Positions 1 through 7,461 of a stretch of 64,000 nt of DNA are shown in pieces. Numbering within the stretch: the first letter of the stretch is position 1; the number at the start of each line of letters is the position of its first letter. The translations under genes were made by a program, and so were the position numbers. Under the pieces are notes generated by a model. It was not told the origin of the DNA, ran no database searches, and saw nothing but the letters and a program-made list of their open reading frames with translations. Origin of the DNA: Betaproteobacteria bacterium HGW-Betaproteobacteria-1 (GTDB taxonomy: Bacteria > Pseudomonadota > Gammaproteobacteria > Burkholderiales > Methylophilaceae). The stretch covers positions 124,001 through 188,000 of the forward strand of contig PHCX01000002.1 of assembly GCA_002842435.1 (NCBI GenBank), in the 5' to 3' direction.

Positions 1-324
1 CCCCTGGCGAGCGCTTTCGATGTCGGGTTCAGGCTGCTCCAGTGCGATGCGTGCCTTGCGGTCGCCCAGTGGTACGGCGATTGCCTGCAAATATTGTTGA
101 TAGTCGGCTTCCGATTGTGACCAGGCATAGGCATTGAGAAAAAAGACGGCTTCTTTCTGTGCCCTGGACCATTGGCTTTCGCCGGCAACATAGGCACGTA
201 ATGCTGACTGCAGGCTCAGGCTGATAGCGATCATGCCCAGCATGAATATCACGATGAAAATGAAAGGCCAGGTGGTTTGCAGCAGTTGTCGATTTACAGA
301 GTGAATTTTATAAGCTCCGCCCAT
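1..324 (-). CDS. N-terminal part of a membrane-anchored sensor protein (probably GGDEF/EAL class), cut by the window edge
   Basis: The reading frame opens with ATG at 324 and stays open to base 1, giving 108 codons of an incomplete protein. Residues about 18-38 form one strong hydrophobic segment (ending in LGMIAISLSL), followed by a polar, probably periplasmic stretch that includes AYVAGESQWSRAQKEAV and a YLQAIAVPLGDRKAR segment. This kind of stretch is known from N-terminal sensor regions of PAS/GGDEF/EAL signalling proteins, where a second membrane helix, HAMP and the output domain would follow. The output domain lies outside the window, so the class is inferred. It is divergently placed from the DUF2244/cox block. 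Confidence 0.6.
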   Translation of the reverse strand, partial: MGGAYKIHSVNRQLLQTTWPFIFIVIFMLGMIAISLSLQSALRAYVAGESQWSRAQKEAVFFLNAYAWSQSEADYQQYLQAIAVPLGDRKARIALEQPEPDIESARQG

Positions 325-586
325 GTACCTTACTGCATGATAAGTGAAAGGACAGGTCGGGAATAGATGGCGCCTGCGTTTTCCTGGCTACGCTGTCATC
401 GGGATGATGGCGATAAGGTGGGCGTGCGGAAGCGCTCAATGACTGGCAGATGTCTCAGAGTGTCAAAGACTGGCGGTAGTGCGGCAAGAAATCCGTATTA
501 ATCTTGATGCTAAACAATATGTTACATTTTTTTCCGGTCTTCAATCGATCTGTATCCGGGCGCTATACAAGATTACACGGGCCATG

Positions 587-601
587 CAAGCAACTTGCTT
601 G
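587..601. repeat. 15-bp palindrome in the long upstream region of the cox block
   Basis: Seven-base arms CAAGCAA and TTGCTTG flank a single C. It lies in the 440-bp gap (325-764) between the divergent sensor gene and the DUF2244/cox genes, about 60 bp upstream of a possible promoter. It could be an operator, but no partner site or regulator is visible. Apart from this site, the promoter candidate and the leader hairpin, I see nothing convincing in the gap. Confidence 0.25.
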
Positions 602-662
602 TGCAAGCCGGACGATTGTGTTAATTTCCAAAACGTAACAAAGTGTGACGAAATGTCGCAGC

Positions 663-691
663 TTGTTATTCAGTTTGTAATTCGTTGTATT
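663..691 (+). promoter_or_regulatory. Possible sigma-70 promoter for the DUF2244-cox genes
   Basis: TTGTTA at 663-668 and TGTATT at 686-691 are separated by 17 bp; each matches the consensus at four of six positions. Transcription would start near 698, leaving a leader of about 65 nt before the GTG start at 765. The match is weak and the call tentative. Confidence 0.28.
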
Positions 692-723
692 CGGTTTATT
701 TGTTGTTGCAGTTCCTTATAAAA

Positions 724-745
724 AACCACCCTTCAAGAGGTGGTT
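724..745 (+). promoter_or_regulatory. Leader hairpin just upstream of the DUF2244 ribosome-binding site
   Basis: AACCACC at 724-730 pairs perfectly with GGTGGTT at 739-745 around an 8-nt loop. There is no following T-run, so it is not an ordinary terminator. It ends 5 bases before the GGAGGAGG ribosome-binding site (751-758), so it could influence translation or stabilise the transcript end. Confidence 0.4.
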
Positions 746-764
746 ATAGTGGAGGAGGACGGCA

Positions 765-1229
765 GTGGCAGTACCAGTTACAGATTACAAAGTCATCGTA
801 CGACCACATTGCGCCTTGTCGCCAAGGGGCATGATGGCCGTCGTCGCTATTACTGCTGCATTCTCCCTACTCGTCGGTCTTGGTTTTTCATTTGCAGGTG
901 CATGGCTGGTTCTGCCGTTCGCCGGTCTGGAAGTTCTTGCGATTGCCTATGCTTTTTATTACATCCACTGTCATGCAGGGGATTACGAAAGCATCACGAT
1001 CGAAGGTGACAGCCTCACAATAGAAAAACACGACTATAAACATGATAGCCGGACAGTTTTTAACCGTTACTGGGCAGGCGTTCTCGTCAGGGAACTGCCC
1101 TGTGGCGACCATTCATTGTATCTCCGGTCGCATGGCAAGGAAGTGGAATTTGGCCGTCACTTCATGAACGATGATCAGCGCCTGCAATTGGCTGAACAAC
1201 TAAAAAAACGTGTCGGTGTTATTACTTAA
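765..1229 (+). CDS. DUF2244 family membrane protein preceding the cox operon
   Basis: This encodes 154 residues starting at GTG 765, chosen because a near-perfect GGAGGAGG ribosome-binding site lies 6 bases upstream. Two adjacent hydrophobic segments (about residues 24-43 and 46-68) form a helical hairpin, and the C-terminal half is a soluble domain containing ESITIEGDSLTIEK. This is the layout of the DUF2244 family, whose function is not established but which is often found directly ahead of coxB in proteobacteria. The gene ends 20 bp before coxB, so it is probably co-transcribed. A role in oxidase assembly is plausible from context only. Confidence 0.85.
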   Translation: MAVPVTDYKVIVRPHCALSPRGMMAVVAITAAFSLLVGLGFSFAGAWLVLPFAGLEVLAIAYAFYYIHCHAGDYESITIEGDSLTIEKHDYKHDSRTVFNRYWAGVLVRELPCGDHSLYLRSHGKEVEFGRHFMNDDQRLQLAEQLKKRVGVIT

Positions 1230-1249
1230 AACCTGATTTGGGAGTGGGT

Positions 1250-2422
1250 ATGGTGATGCAGTTGATAAGAAAAATGGGCTTGTTCCTCATCCTGGGGCTC
1301 AATTCATTCGCAGCAATTGCGCAGGAGGCCAAGTGGAACTTGCCGGAACCGGTCACACCTGTGGCAAGAGATATTTTCCAGATTCACAATCAGTTCATGC
1401 TGGTGATTTTTGTGATGTTCATCGTGGTACTGGCCATCATGATCTATTCCATCTTCAAGCACCGCAAGAGTCGTGGCTATCAGGCAGCGACGTTTACCGG
1501 CCCGACCACCAGGTCGCAGATCGCCTGGACGTTGGTACCGTTCGCCATCCTGCTTTATATCGACTTCATCCTCATGGGCATCCCTGCGGTCCACAGTATC
1601 CAGCTGATGGAAGATACCAAGCAGGGCGCGGAGATGGTGGTGAAAGTCACCGGTTCGCAATGGCGCTGGCAATACGAATACATGGACGGCGAGGCAGAGG
1701 GCATCAAATTCGTCAGCAACCTGACGACGCCACAGGAGCAGATCTACAATCAGGAGGAAAAAGGCGAGAACTACCTGCTGGAAGTTGACAACCATTTCGT
1801 CGTGCCGGTCGACAAGAAAGTCCGCATCCTGATTACGGCGAATGACGTCATCCATACCTGGTGGGTGCCGGCCTTCGGTTCCGCCCGTGATGCCATCCCC
1901 GGTTTCCTGCGCGAGACCTGGATCGAGGTCGAGAAACCCGGAACCTATCGTGGCCAGTGCAAGGAACTCTGCGGCAAGGGTCATGGGTTCATGCCTATCG
2001 TGGTTGATGCCCTGCCGGAAGAGGAATTCAAGGCTTGGGTCGTTGCCAAGAAAGGTGAGATGGAGGCAGCGACAGCGGGTGCCGACAAGGAATGGACCAA
2101 GGAAGAGCTGATCACACACGGTAAGGGTGTCTACGAGAAAAACTGTGCCGTCTGTCACCAGGCCAATGGTCAGGGCATGCCACCGGCCTTCCCGCCCTTG
2201 ACCGGCAGCGCGATCGTGGCAGGTCCCAATTTCGATGCGGATGGCAAGCTGATGGTGGATAGCCATCTCGATCGCGTCTGGAACGGCAAGAACATCATGC
2301 CCGGCTGGAAAGGCACGTTGAACGATGTCGACATTGCCGCTGTGGTGACCTACGAGCGTAATGCGCTGGGTAATTCTGTCGGCGACATGCTGCAACCGGC
2401 ACAGGTCAAGGCATTACGTTAA
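1250..2422 (+). CDS. coxB: Cytochrome c oxidase subunit II with fused C-terminal cytochrome c domain
   Basis: Subunit II of the terminal heme-copper oxidase carries the CuA centre that receives electrons. ATG 1250 is chosen because GGGAG lies 5 bases upstream; an in-frame TTG at 1238 is less likely. The 390-residue protein has a signal-like N-terminus ending near AIAQ, two membrane helices, and a cupredoxin domain with CuA ligands His202, Cys237, Cys241, His245 and Met248. A c-type cytochrome domain follows, with heme motif Cys299-x2-Cys302-His303 and a later NIMPGW methionine. The fusion makes this a caa3-like subunit. It is longer than ordinary subunit II (about 280 residues). It is followed after 35 bp by coxA. 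Confidence 0.96.
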   Translation: MVMQLIRKMGLFLILGLNSFAAIAQEAKWNLPEPVTPVARDIFQIHNQFMLVIFVMFIVVLAIMIYSIFKHRKSRGYQAATFTGPTTRSQIAWTLVPFAILLYIDFILMGIPAVHSIQLMEDTKQGAEMVVKVTGSQWRWQYEYMDGEAEGIKFVSNLTTPQEQIYNQEEKGENYLLEVDNHFVVPVDKKVRILITANDVIHTWWVPAFGSARDAIPGFLRETWIEVEKPGTYRGQCKELCGKGHGFMPIVVDALPEEEFKAWVVAKKGEMEAATAGADKEWTKEELITHGKGVYEKNCAVCHQANGQGMPPAFPPLTGSAIVAGPNFDADGKLMVDSHLDRVWNGKNIMPGWKGTLNDVDIAAVVTYERNALGNSVGDMLQPAQVKALR

Positions 2423-2457
2423 AAACCGAATAAAGTTTTGGGGTTAAGGAGAGAGCA

Positions 2458-4050
2458 ATGAGTTATGCAAGCACTGCGGGCCATGACGAGCACCATGACC
2501 ACCCGACCGGTATCCTGCGTTGGTTGACGACGACCAACCACAAGGATATCGGGACCATGTACCTGATCTTCTCGCTCATCATGTTCATGGTGGGCGGTTT
2601 GATGATCCTGGCGGTACGGGTCGAACTGTTCCAGCCGGGCATGCAACTGATGCAGCCCGATTTCTACAACCAACTGATTGGTGTGCATGCGCTGGTGATG
2701 ATTTTTGCTGCCCTGATGCCGGCGGCGACCGGTTTTGCCAACTGGATGCTGCCCCTGCAGCTCGGGGCGCCAGATATGGCGTTGCCACGGCTCAACAACT
2801 GGGGTTTCTGGCTGTTGCCGCCAGCGGCCATTCTGCTGACGCTGCCGTTTACGCTGGCATTGTTCGGCATCGGTGACGGCGCGATCGCTACCGGCTGGAC
2901 GTTCTATGCGCCGCTCTCGGTGCAGGGCGGTATCGGTGTCGATTTCGCCATCTTTGCCGTGCATATTCTGGGTATTTCCTCGGTCATGGGTTCCATCAAC
3001 GTCATTGTCACCATCTTCAACATGCGTGCTCCTGGCATGACCTTGATGAAGATGCCGATGTTCGCCTGGGGCTGGCTGATCACTGCCTTCCTGCTGATCG
3101 CGACGATTCCGGTACTGGCCGGTGCGGTGACCATGCTGCTGACCGACCGTCACTTCGGCACACACTTCTTCAATGCGGCAGGCGGCGGTGACCCCATCCT
3201 GTTCCAGCACCTGTTCTGGTTCTTCGGCCACCCCGAGGTGTACATCCTGCTGCTGCCTGTGTGGGGTTTCATGCCGCAGATACTGCAGACATTCGCCCGC
3301 AAACCGATGTACGGCTACAAGGCACAGGTCTATTCCTTCTGGGGTATCGGTATCCTGTCAGTGGTGGTCTGGGCACACCATTTCTTCACCGTGGGCATGC
3401 CGGTGCCGGCATTGATCTATTTCATGTTCAGCACCATGGCGATTTCCGTGCCGCTGGCCGTGTTGTTCTTCTGCTGGATCGCCACCATGTGGCGCGGCTC
3501 CATGACCTTTGAGACGCCCATGCTGTTCGCTGTCGGTTGGATCATCCTGTTCGGCATCGGCGGCCTGACCGGTCTGGTGCTGGCGGATGTAGCGGCGGAT
3601 GCGCAATACCACCATACCTACTTCGTTGTGGCGCACTTCCACTACACGCTGTTCGCCGGCGGCATCATGGGCATCATGGCGGGCGTGTATTACTGGTTGC
3701 CGAAGATGACGGGACACATGTACAACGAGAATCTCGGCAAGCTGCATTTCTGGCTGACTGCGATTTCGTTCAACCTGACCTTCATCCCGCAATTCTTCCT
3801 CGGCTTGGCCGGCATGCCGCGCCGCATCCCGGATTACGCACTGCAGTTCGCCGACTTCAATGCGGTTTCGACGGTAGCTGCGCTGGTGTTGGGTCTGTCT
3901 CAGTTGCTGTTTATCTACAATATTGTCAGCTGTGCACGCGGCGGCAAGAAAGCCACGGACAGGGTTTGGGAAGGCTCGGATGGGCTGGAGTGGACGTTGC
4001 CGTCGCCGCCGCCGTATCACAGTTTCACCGAGCAGCCTGTCATCAAGTAA
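2458..4050 (+). CDS. coxA: Cytochrome c oxidase subunit I
   Basis: This is the catalytic heme-copper subunit (530 residues, about 12 membrane helices) that reduces oxygen to water and pumps protons. Visible hallmarks are WFFGHPEVYILLLP, with CuB ligand His258 and the Tyr262 that is cross-linked in this family, the HH pair of WAHHFF, and the HFHYTL segment with the heme-ligand histidines. The length matches A-type bacterial oxidases. The start is preceded by AAGGAGAG. It lies between coxB and the small assembly gene in one transcription unit. Confidence 0.97.
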   Translation: MSYASTAGHDEHHDHPTGILRWLTTTNHKDIGTMYLIFSLIMFMVGGLMILAVRVELFQPGMQLMQPDFYNQLIGVHALVMIFAALMPAATGFANWMLPLQLGAPDMALPRLNNWGFWLLPPAAILLTLPFTLALFGIGDGAIATGWTFYAPLSVQGGIGVDFAIFAVHILGISSVMGSINVIVTIFNMRAPGMTLMKMPMFAWGWLITAFLLIATIPVLAGAVTMLLTDRHFGTHFFNAAGGGDPILFQHLFWFFGHPEVYILLLPVWGFMPQILQTFARKPMYGYKAQVYSFWGIGILSVVVWAHHFFTVGMPVPALIYFMFSTMAISVPLAVLFFCWIATMWRGSMTFETPMLFAVGWIILFGIGGLTGLVLADVAADAQYHHTYFVVAHFHYTLFAGGIMGIMAGVYYWLPKMTGHMYNENLGKLHFWLTAISFNLTFIPQFFLGLAGMPRRIPDYALQFADFNAVSTVAALVLGLSQLLFIYNIVSCARGGKKATDRVWEGSDGLEWTLPSPPPYHSFTEQPVIK

Positions 4051-4056
4051 AACATG

Positions 4057-4086
4057 GACGTGGTTCGCAATTTTGCGAATCACGTC
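4057..4086 (+). promoter_or_regulatory. Strong intercistronic hairpin between coxA and the small assembly gene
   Basis: The arms 4057-4069 and 4074-4086 pair over 13 bp (one G-T wobble) around an ATTT loop. No T-run follows, so full termination is unlikely. The position just after the coxA stop suggests mRNA processing or protection of the coxBA message relative to the downstream genes. Confidence 0.5.
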
Positions 4087-4107
4087 ATACGACATAAAGA
4101 AAGCATT

Positions 4108-4224
4108 ATGAAAGATCAGGACAAGGACAGACGTAAACGCAGTATCAAGCTGGGATTGTTCTTTGGTTCGCTGGCACTGTTCGTCTACCTGGGGTCGATG
4201 TATTACATGATATGGCAGCATTGA
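4108..4224 (+). CDS. Cytochrome oxidase small assembly protein (38 residues)
   Basis: This short frame encodes MKDQDKDRRKRSIKLGLFFG followed by one hydrophobic helix that ends in MYYMIWQH. A charged cytoplasmic N-terminus plus one membrane helix, sitting between coxA and cox11, is the arrangement of the 'cytochrome oxidase small assembly protein' known in betaproteobacteria. The last 13 bp overlap the start of cox11 (4212), which suggests translational coupling. The ribosome-binding site would be AAAGAAAG upstream of ATG 4108. Its molecular role is not established. Confidence 0.75.
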   Translation: MKDQDKDRRKRSIKLGLFFGSLALFVYLGSMYYMIWQH

Positions 4225-4784
4225 CGCGTATTGAGGAAAGGCAGGAAGCCAATCGCCGTCTGGGGCTGAAGTTGCTCTGGCTGGTTGGCGGCTCCATTCT
4301 GTTCGCGGTCTCGCTGGTGCCGCTCTATGACGTGTTCTGCACGGTGACCGGATTGAACGGCAAAACGCAGAACACGGCTGCGCAATCAGTGGCTGTGGTC
4401 GATGAGAACCGCTGGGTCAAGATCGAGTTCACCAGCAGCGTGATGCCTGGACTGTCGTGGAATTTTCATCCGCAACAGAACAGCATCATGGTGCGGCCGG
4501 GCAAGATCGAGACCGTGTTGTTCGAGGCCCGGAACATGACCAATCAGGTAGTGGCTGGCCAGGCTGTGCCCAGTGTCAGTCCGGGTTCGGCAAATAACTA
4601 TCTGAAGAAGATCGAGTGTTTCTGTTTTGTCCGACAGGAACTGCAACCGGGAGAGACCAAGCTGATGCCTTTGCGCTTTTATGTCAGCCCGGATCTGCCG
4701 GAAAAAGTGGAAGCGATTACGCTGTCTTATGCCTTTTTCAGTGCAGTGAAGAAGGCCGAGCAGGGAGAACGCGCAGCCTTTTAG
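4212..4784 (+). CDS. ctaG: Cytochrome c oxidase assembly protein Cox11/CtaG (CuB copper chaperone)
   Basis: Cox11 delivers copper to the CuB site of subunit I. The 190-residue protein has one membrane helix near residues 22-42 (LLWLVGGSILFAVSLVPLYDVF) and a periplasmic immunoglobulin-like domain. The diagnostic CFCF copper motif is present with Cys136 and Cys138, and the following segment FVRQELQPGE is typical of the family. The start codon lies inside the preceding small gene, so the two are probably translationally coupled. The length is normal for bacterial Cox11. Confidence 0.95.
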   Translation: MAALTRIEERQEANRRLGLKLLWLVGGSILFAVSLVPLYDVFCTVTGLNGKTQNTAAQSVAVVDENRWVKIEFTSSVMPGLSWNFHPQQNSIMVRPGKIETVLFEARNMTNQVVAGQAVPSVSPGSANNYLKKIECFCFVRQELQPGETKLMPLRFYVSPDLPEKVEAITLSYAFFSAVKKAEQGERAAF

Positions 4785-4831
4785 GCAGCGTAAATATAAA
4801 AATCAGATAAATAAAGTACGGGAGCTAATGC

Positions 4832-5728
4832 ATGGCTACACATTCTGAGAATCATTATTTTGTCCCCAATCCGACGCTCTATCCGGTATTCATGTCGCTG
4901 GGTATATTCGCGCTGGCGGCCGGCTTCATTTTCAGCATGAACAGCTACGAAGCAGGCAAGTGGGGAATGCTGGCAGGTGCTGCGCTGATTATCCTGATGA
5001 CCTTCCGCTGGATGGGCAAGGTTATTTCGGAAAGCGAGAGCGGTGCCTACAAGCATTGGGAAGACAAGTCCTTTCGTTGGGGCATGATCGTCTTTATCTG
5101 CTCGGAGGTCGCTTTCTTCGCCGCTTTCTTCGGTGCATTGTTTTACACACGGATGATTTCCGTGCCTGAACTGGCGAACTTCGACCCCGACTTCACCATG
5201 TACAAGGACTTTACCGCAGCCTGGCCATCCCTCGGGCCGGGCGGTGATGTGATCCGCTCAGCCGGTGCTCTGGAAAGCTATGCGCCGAATCCTGACTTCA
5301 GCCCGATGGGTGCCTGGGGTCTGCCAGCCATCAATACGCTGATCCTGCTGACTTCCGGCGCTACCATTACCTGGGCGCACTGGGGTCTGGTCAAGAACAA
5401 CCGCAAGCAATTGGTGATCGGCATGTTCCTCACGGTGGCGCTCGGTATCGCCTTCCTCTTGTGCCAGGCCTACGAGTATTACCATGCCTACAGCGAACTC
5501 GGCCTGACCCTGGGTGCCGGTGTATATGGCAGTACCTTCTTCATGCTGACAGGTTTCCACGGCTTCCACGTGACGTTGGGTACCGTCATGCTGATCGTCA
5601 TCCTGTTGCGTTGCATGAAAGGCCACTTTACGCCGGAACGACACTTCGGTTTTGAAGGTGTGGCCTGGTACTGGCACTTTGTCGACGTGGTATGGCTCGG
5701 TCTGTTTGTTTTTGTTTACTGGTTATAA
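4832..5728 (+). CDS. coxC: Cytochrome c oxidase subunit III
   Basis: This encodes subunit III of the heme-copper oxidase, 298 residues with about seven membrane helices. Family features include the N-terminal YFVPNPTLYPVF segment, CSEVAFFAAFFGALFY, the conserved GFHGFHVTLGT motif, and the C-terminal WYWHFVDVVWLGLFVFVYW ending. A GGGAG ribosome-binding site precedes ATG 4832; ATG 4828 is out of frame. A good terminator directly follows, so this is the last gene of the first cox transcription unit. Confidence 0.96.
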   Translation: MATHSENHYFVPNPTLYPVFMSLGIFALAAGFIFSMNSYEAGKWGMLAGAALIILMTFRWMGKVISESESGAYKHWEDKSFRWGMIVFICSEVAFFAAFFGALFYTRMISVPELANFDPDFTMYKDFTAAWPSLGPGGDVIRSAGALESYAPNPDFSPMGAWGLPAINTLILLTSGATITWAHWGLVKNNRKQLVIGMFLTVALGIAFLLCQAYEYYHAYSELGLTLGAGVYGSTFFMLTGFHGFHVTLGTVMLIVILLRCMKGHFTPERHFGFEGVAWYWHFVDVVWLGLFVFVYWL

Positions 5729-5741
5729 GCTGGGGAGCTAG

Positions 5742-5775
5742 AAAAGGGGGCGATGCGAGCGCATCGCCCTTTTTT
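5742..5775 (+). terminator. Rho-independent terminator after coxC, usable from both strands
   Basis: A 9-bp GC-rich stem (GGGCGATGC at 5748-5756 with GCATCGCCC at 5761-5769) with a GAGC loop is flanked by A-residues and a run of six T. It lies between the convergent coxC and DUF2909 genes, and the flanking A/T tracts allow it to act in both directions. Confidence 0.9.
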
Positions 5776-5792
5776 CTGAAAATATTGCTGAA

Positions 5793-5990
5793 TCAGGAGT
5801 GGCCGATCAGGCCTGCAGCATAAGCAAGCATGAGGCCGAGGAACAACAGGATGGAGAGCGTGACACGGACAGTCAGTGCCTTGGCGGTTCTCTCACTGGC
5901 GCCCTTGTCCTTGGCCAGAAAGAAAAGCGCCGAAAACAGGCTGCCGACAATCAGTATCAGAACGAAAACGATAGCGAGTTTGATAAGCAT
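5793..5990 (-). CDS. Twin-transmembrane protein, DUF2909 family
   Basis: The frame is open further upstream, but the protein-like part starts at ATG 5990 (MLIKLAIVFVLILIVGSL) and runs 65 residues. It has two membrane helices joined by a short charged loop (AKDKGASERTAKALTVR). This twin-helix pattern and its place beside SURF1 match DUF2909 proteins found in beta- and gammaproteobacterial cox clusters. It runs opposite to the cox genes and shares a 41-bp divergent intergenic region with SURF1. The function is unknown; involvement in oxidase biogenesis is inferred from location. Confidence 0.75.
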   Translation of the reverse strand: MLIKLAIVFVLILIVGSLFSALFFLAKDKGASERTAKALTVRVTLSILLFLGLMLAYAAGLIGHS

Positions 5991-6031
5991 GAGAAGTTTC
6001 CCGTTAAGTACCAAATGATTATGCGGCGCAC

Positions 6032-6781
6032 ATGAGTTATTTGCAATTTCGATTAGCCGATTACCGTTTTCGGCCAACACTGGTCGGGACGGTCGCCATG
6101 CTGATTTGCATCCCGTTGTTCATCAAGTTCGGCTTCTGGCAATACCACAAGGCCGAACAGAAGCAGATATTGCAGGAGTTGTATGACCAAGCGCTGCAGG
6201 CAGAGCCGGTCACGATGCCGCTGACATTCGAGGATACGCAAAGCTGGCGCTATCGCAAGGTCAAGGTGGTTGGAACTTACCGGCCTGAATATCAGATATT
6301 GCTGGATAACCAGGTGGCGCAGGGACGGGCCGGCTACCATGTGATTACGCCCTTGCAGATTGGATCATCCGGGAAGTATGTGCTGGTGAATCGCGGCTGG
6401 ATATTGGCCGAAGCGGACAGAAGCGTGTTGCCGGAAATAGAAACGCCCGCCGGCGAACTGGAGATCATCGGCTCACTCTGGCTGCCTTCCGACAAATTCT
6501 ACAGTCTGGAGCAGGAAGCCTCGAAGATGGATACAAGCTGGCAAAGCGTCTGGCAGAACATGGACATGCCGCGTTACCGGCAGACAGTGGATTTCGAGGT
6601 GCTGCCGCTGGTCATCAGGCTGGATACACAAAGTGAAGGTGGCGGTTATCTGCGCGATTGGCCAAGGCCGGATGAGCGCATCACGACGCATACGGGTTAT
6701 GCCCTGCAGTGGTTCGGATTTGCAGCAGCGACCTTGATGATATGGATATTTACAGCTTTCAGGCGACAGGCGCATGAGTAA
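6032..6781 (+). CDS. SURF1 family oxidase assembly protein
   Basis: SURF1 helps insert heme a into subunit I. The 249-residue protein shows the family topology: an N-terminal membrane helix (about residues 19-37) with the GFWQYHKAEQK motif, a large periplasmic domain with WRYRKVKVVGTY, QGRAGYHVITPL and VLVNRGW motifs, and a second helix near the C-terminus (YALQWFGFAAATLMIWIF). Its last 8 bp overlap the next gene, indicating a tight operon with the SCO-like protein, cox15 and ctaB. Confidence 0.93.
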   Translation: MSYLQFRLADYRFRPTLVGTVAMLICIPLFIKFGFWQYHKAEQKQILQELYDQALQAEPVTMPLTFEDTQSWRYRKVKVVGTYRPEYQILLDNQVAQGRAGYHVITPLQIGSSGKYVLVNRGWILAEADRSVLPEIETPAGELEIIGSLWLPSDKFYSLEQEASKMDTSWQSVWQNMDMPRYRQTVDFEVLPLVIRLDTQSEGGGYLRDWPRPDERITTHTGYALQWFGFAAATLMIWIFTAFRRQAHE

Positions 6782-7403
6782 GATGCAGACAGACAACCCC
6801 CTATTGAACAGCGCCAATCACCCGAGAAAGCCGCAAGGGCGCTGGGTGATATTTCTGCTGTTCATCTTCTTCGCCGCACCGCTGTTGCTGGTGACCATGA
6901 TGCACAAGCTCGACTGGCATCCGTCCGGCGGCAGCCGCGGTCATATGGTGTCGCCGGTCAAGCCTGTCGTTCTGCCTGCAGGACTTGCAGACAGCGAAGC
7001 AGAGGCTGTTTCAGGTGACTTGTTCAAGGATAAATGGAGCATGGTCTATATCGCCGAACGCTGCGATAAGCCATGCACTAGCAGGCTGCATGACATGCGG
7101 CAGATTCATGCCTCGCTGGCAAAACACATCCCACGGGTACAACGCGTCCTGCTGACCATGGAACAGGATGTCAGCGTCCTCAAGGGCAAGTATCCGGACC
7201 TGATCGTGCTGAACCAGCCCGCTGCGCAACAGGCGGAACTGATGCAGCAGTTCGATTTGCCCGAGGCTGCTGCCGGTTCGTCGCAGCGCGTCTATTTCGT
7301 CGACCCGCTCGGCAACCTGATGATGAGCTATCCCCTCGCGATAGCTGCCAACGATATCCGCAAGGATCTGAACCGGCTGTTGGCCTATGCGTGGGCAGGG
7401 TAG
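6774..7403 (+). CDS. SCO1/SenC-like thioredoxin-fold membrane protein in the cox assembly operon
   Basis: The 209-residue protein has an N-terminal membrane helix (about residues 24-43) and a periplasmic thioredoxin-like domain. Cys97 and Cys101 form a CDKPC motif at the place of the SCO copper motif CxxxC, and YFVDPLGNLMMSYP resembles the SCO C-terminal strand. The usual third copper ligand, a histidine just before that strand, is missing here (SSQRVYF). It may therefore act as a thiol reductase or weak copper binder rather than a classical SCO. It overlaps SURF1 by 8 bp and precedes cox15 by 58 bp. Confidence 0.75.
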   Translation: MSKMQTDNPLLNSANHPRKPQGRWVIFLLFIFFAAPLLLVTMMHKLDWHPSGGSRGHMVSPVKPVVLPAGLADSEAEAVSGDLFKDKWSMVYIAERCDKPCTSRLHDMRQIHASLAKHIPRVQRVLLTMEQDVSVLKGKYPDLIVLNQPAAQQAELMQQFDLPEAAAGSSQRVYFVDPLGNLMMSYPLAIAANDIRKDLNRLLAYAWAG

Positions 7404-7461
7404 GGATGAGCATGATGAGGACAAGATCGCGGTTTGGATTCGCTGATGGCTGGGTTTTGTA

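Noticed and set aside
479-721. 80-residue frame in the gap before the cox block
   Set aside because: Cys-rich, no ribosome-binding site, and no resemblance to known proteins; more likely chance.
1304-2395. 363-residue open frame on the minus strand
   Set aside because: It lies opposite coxB, whose CuA and heme motifs are unmistakable; the minus frame is His/Arg-rich without any domain pattern.
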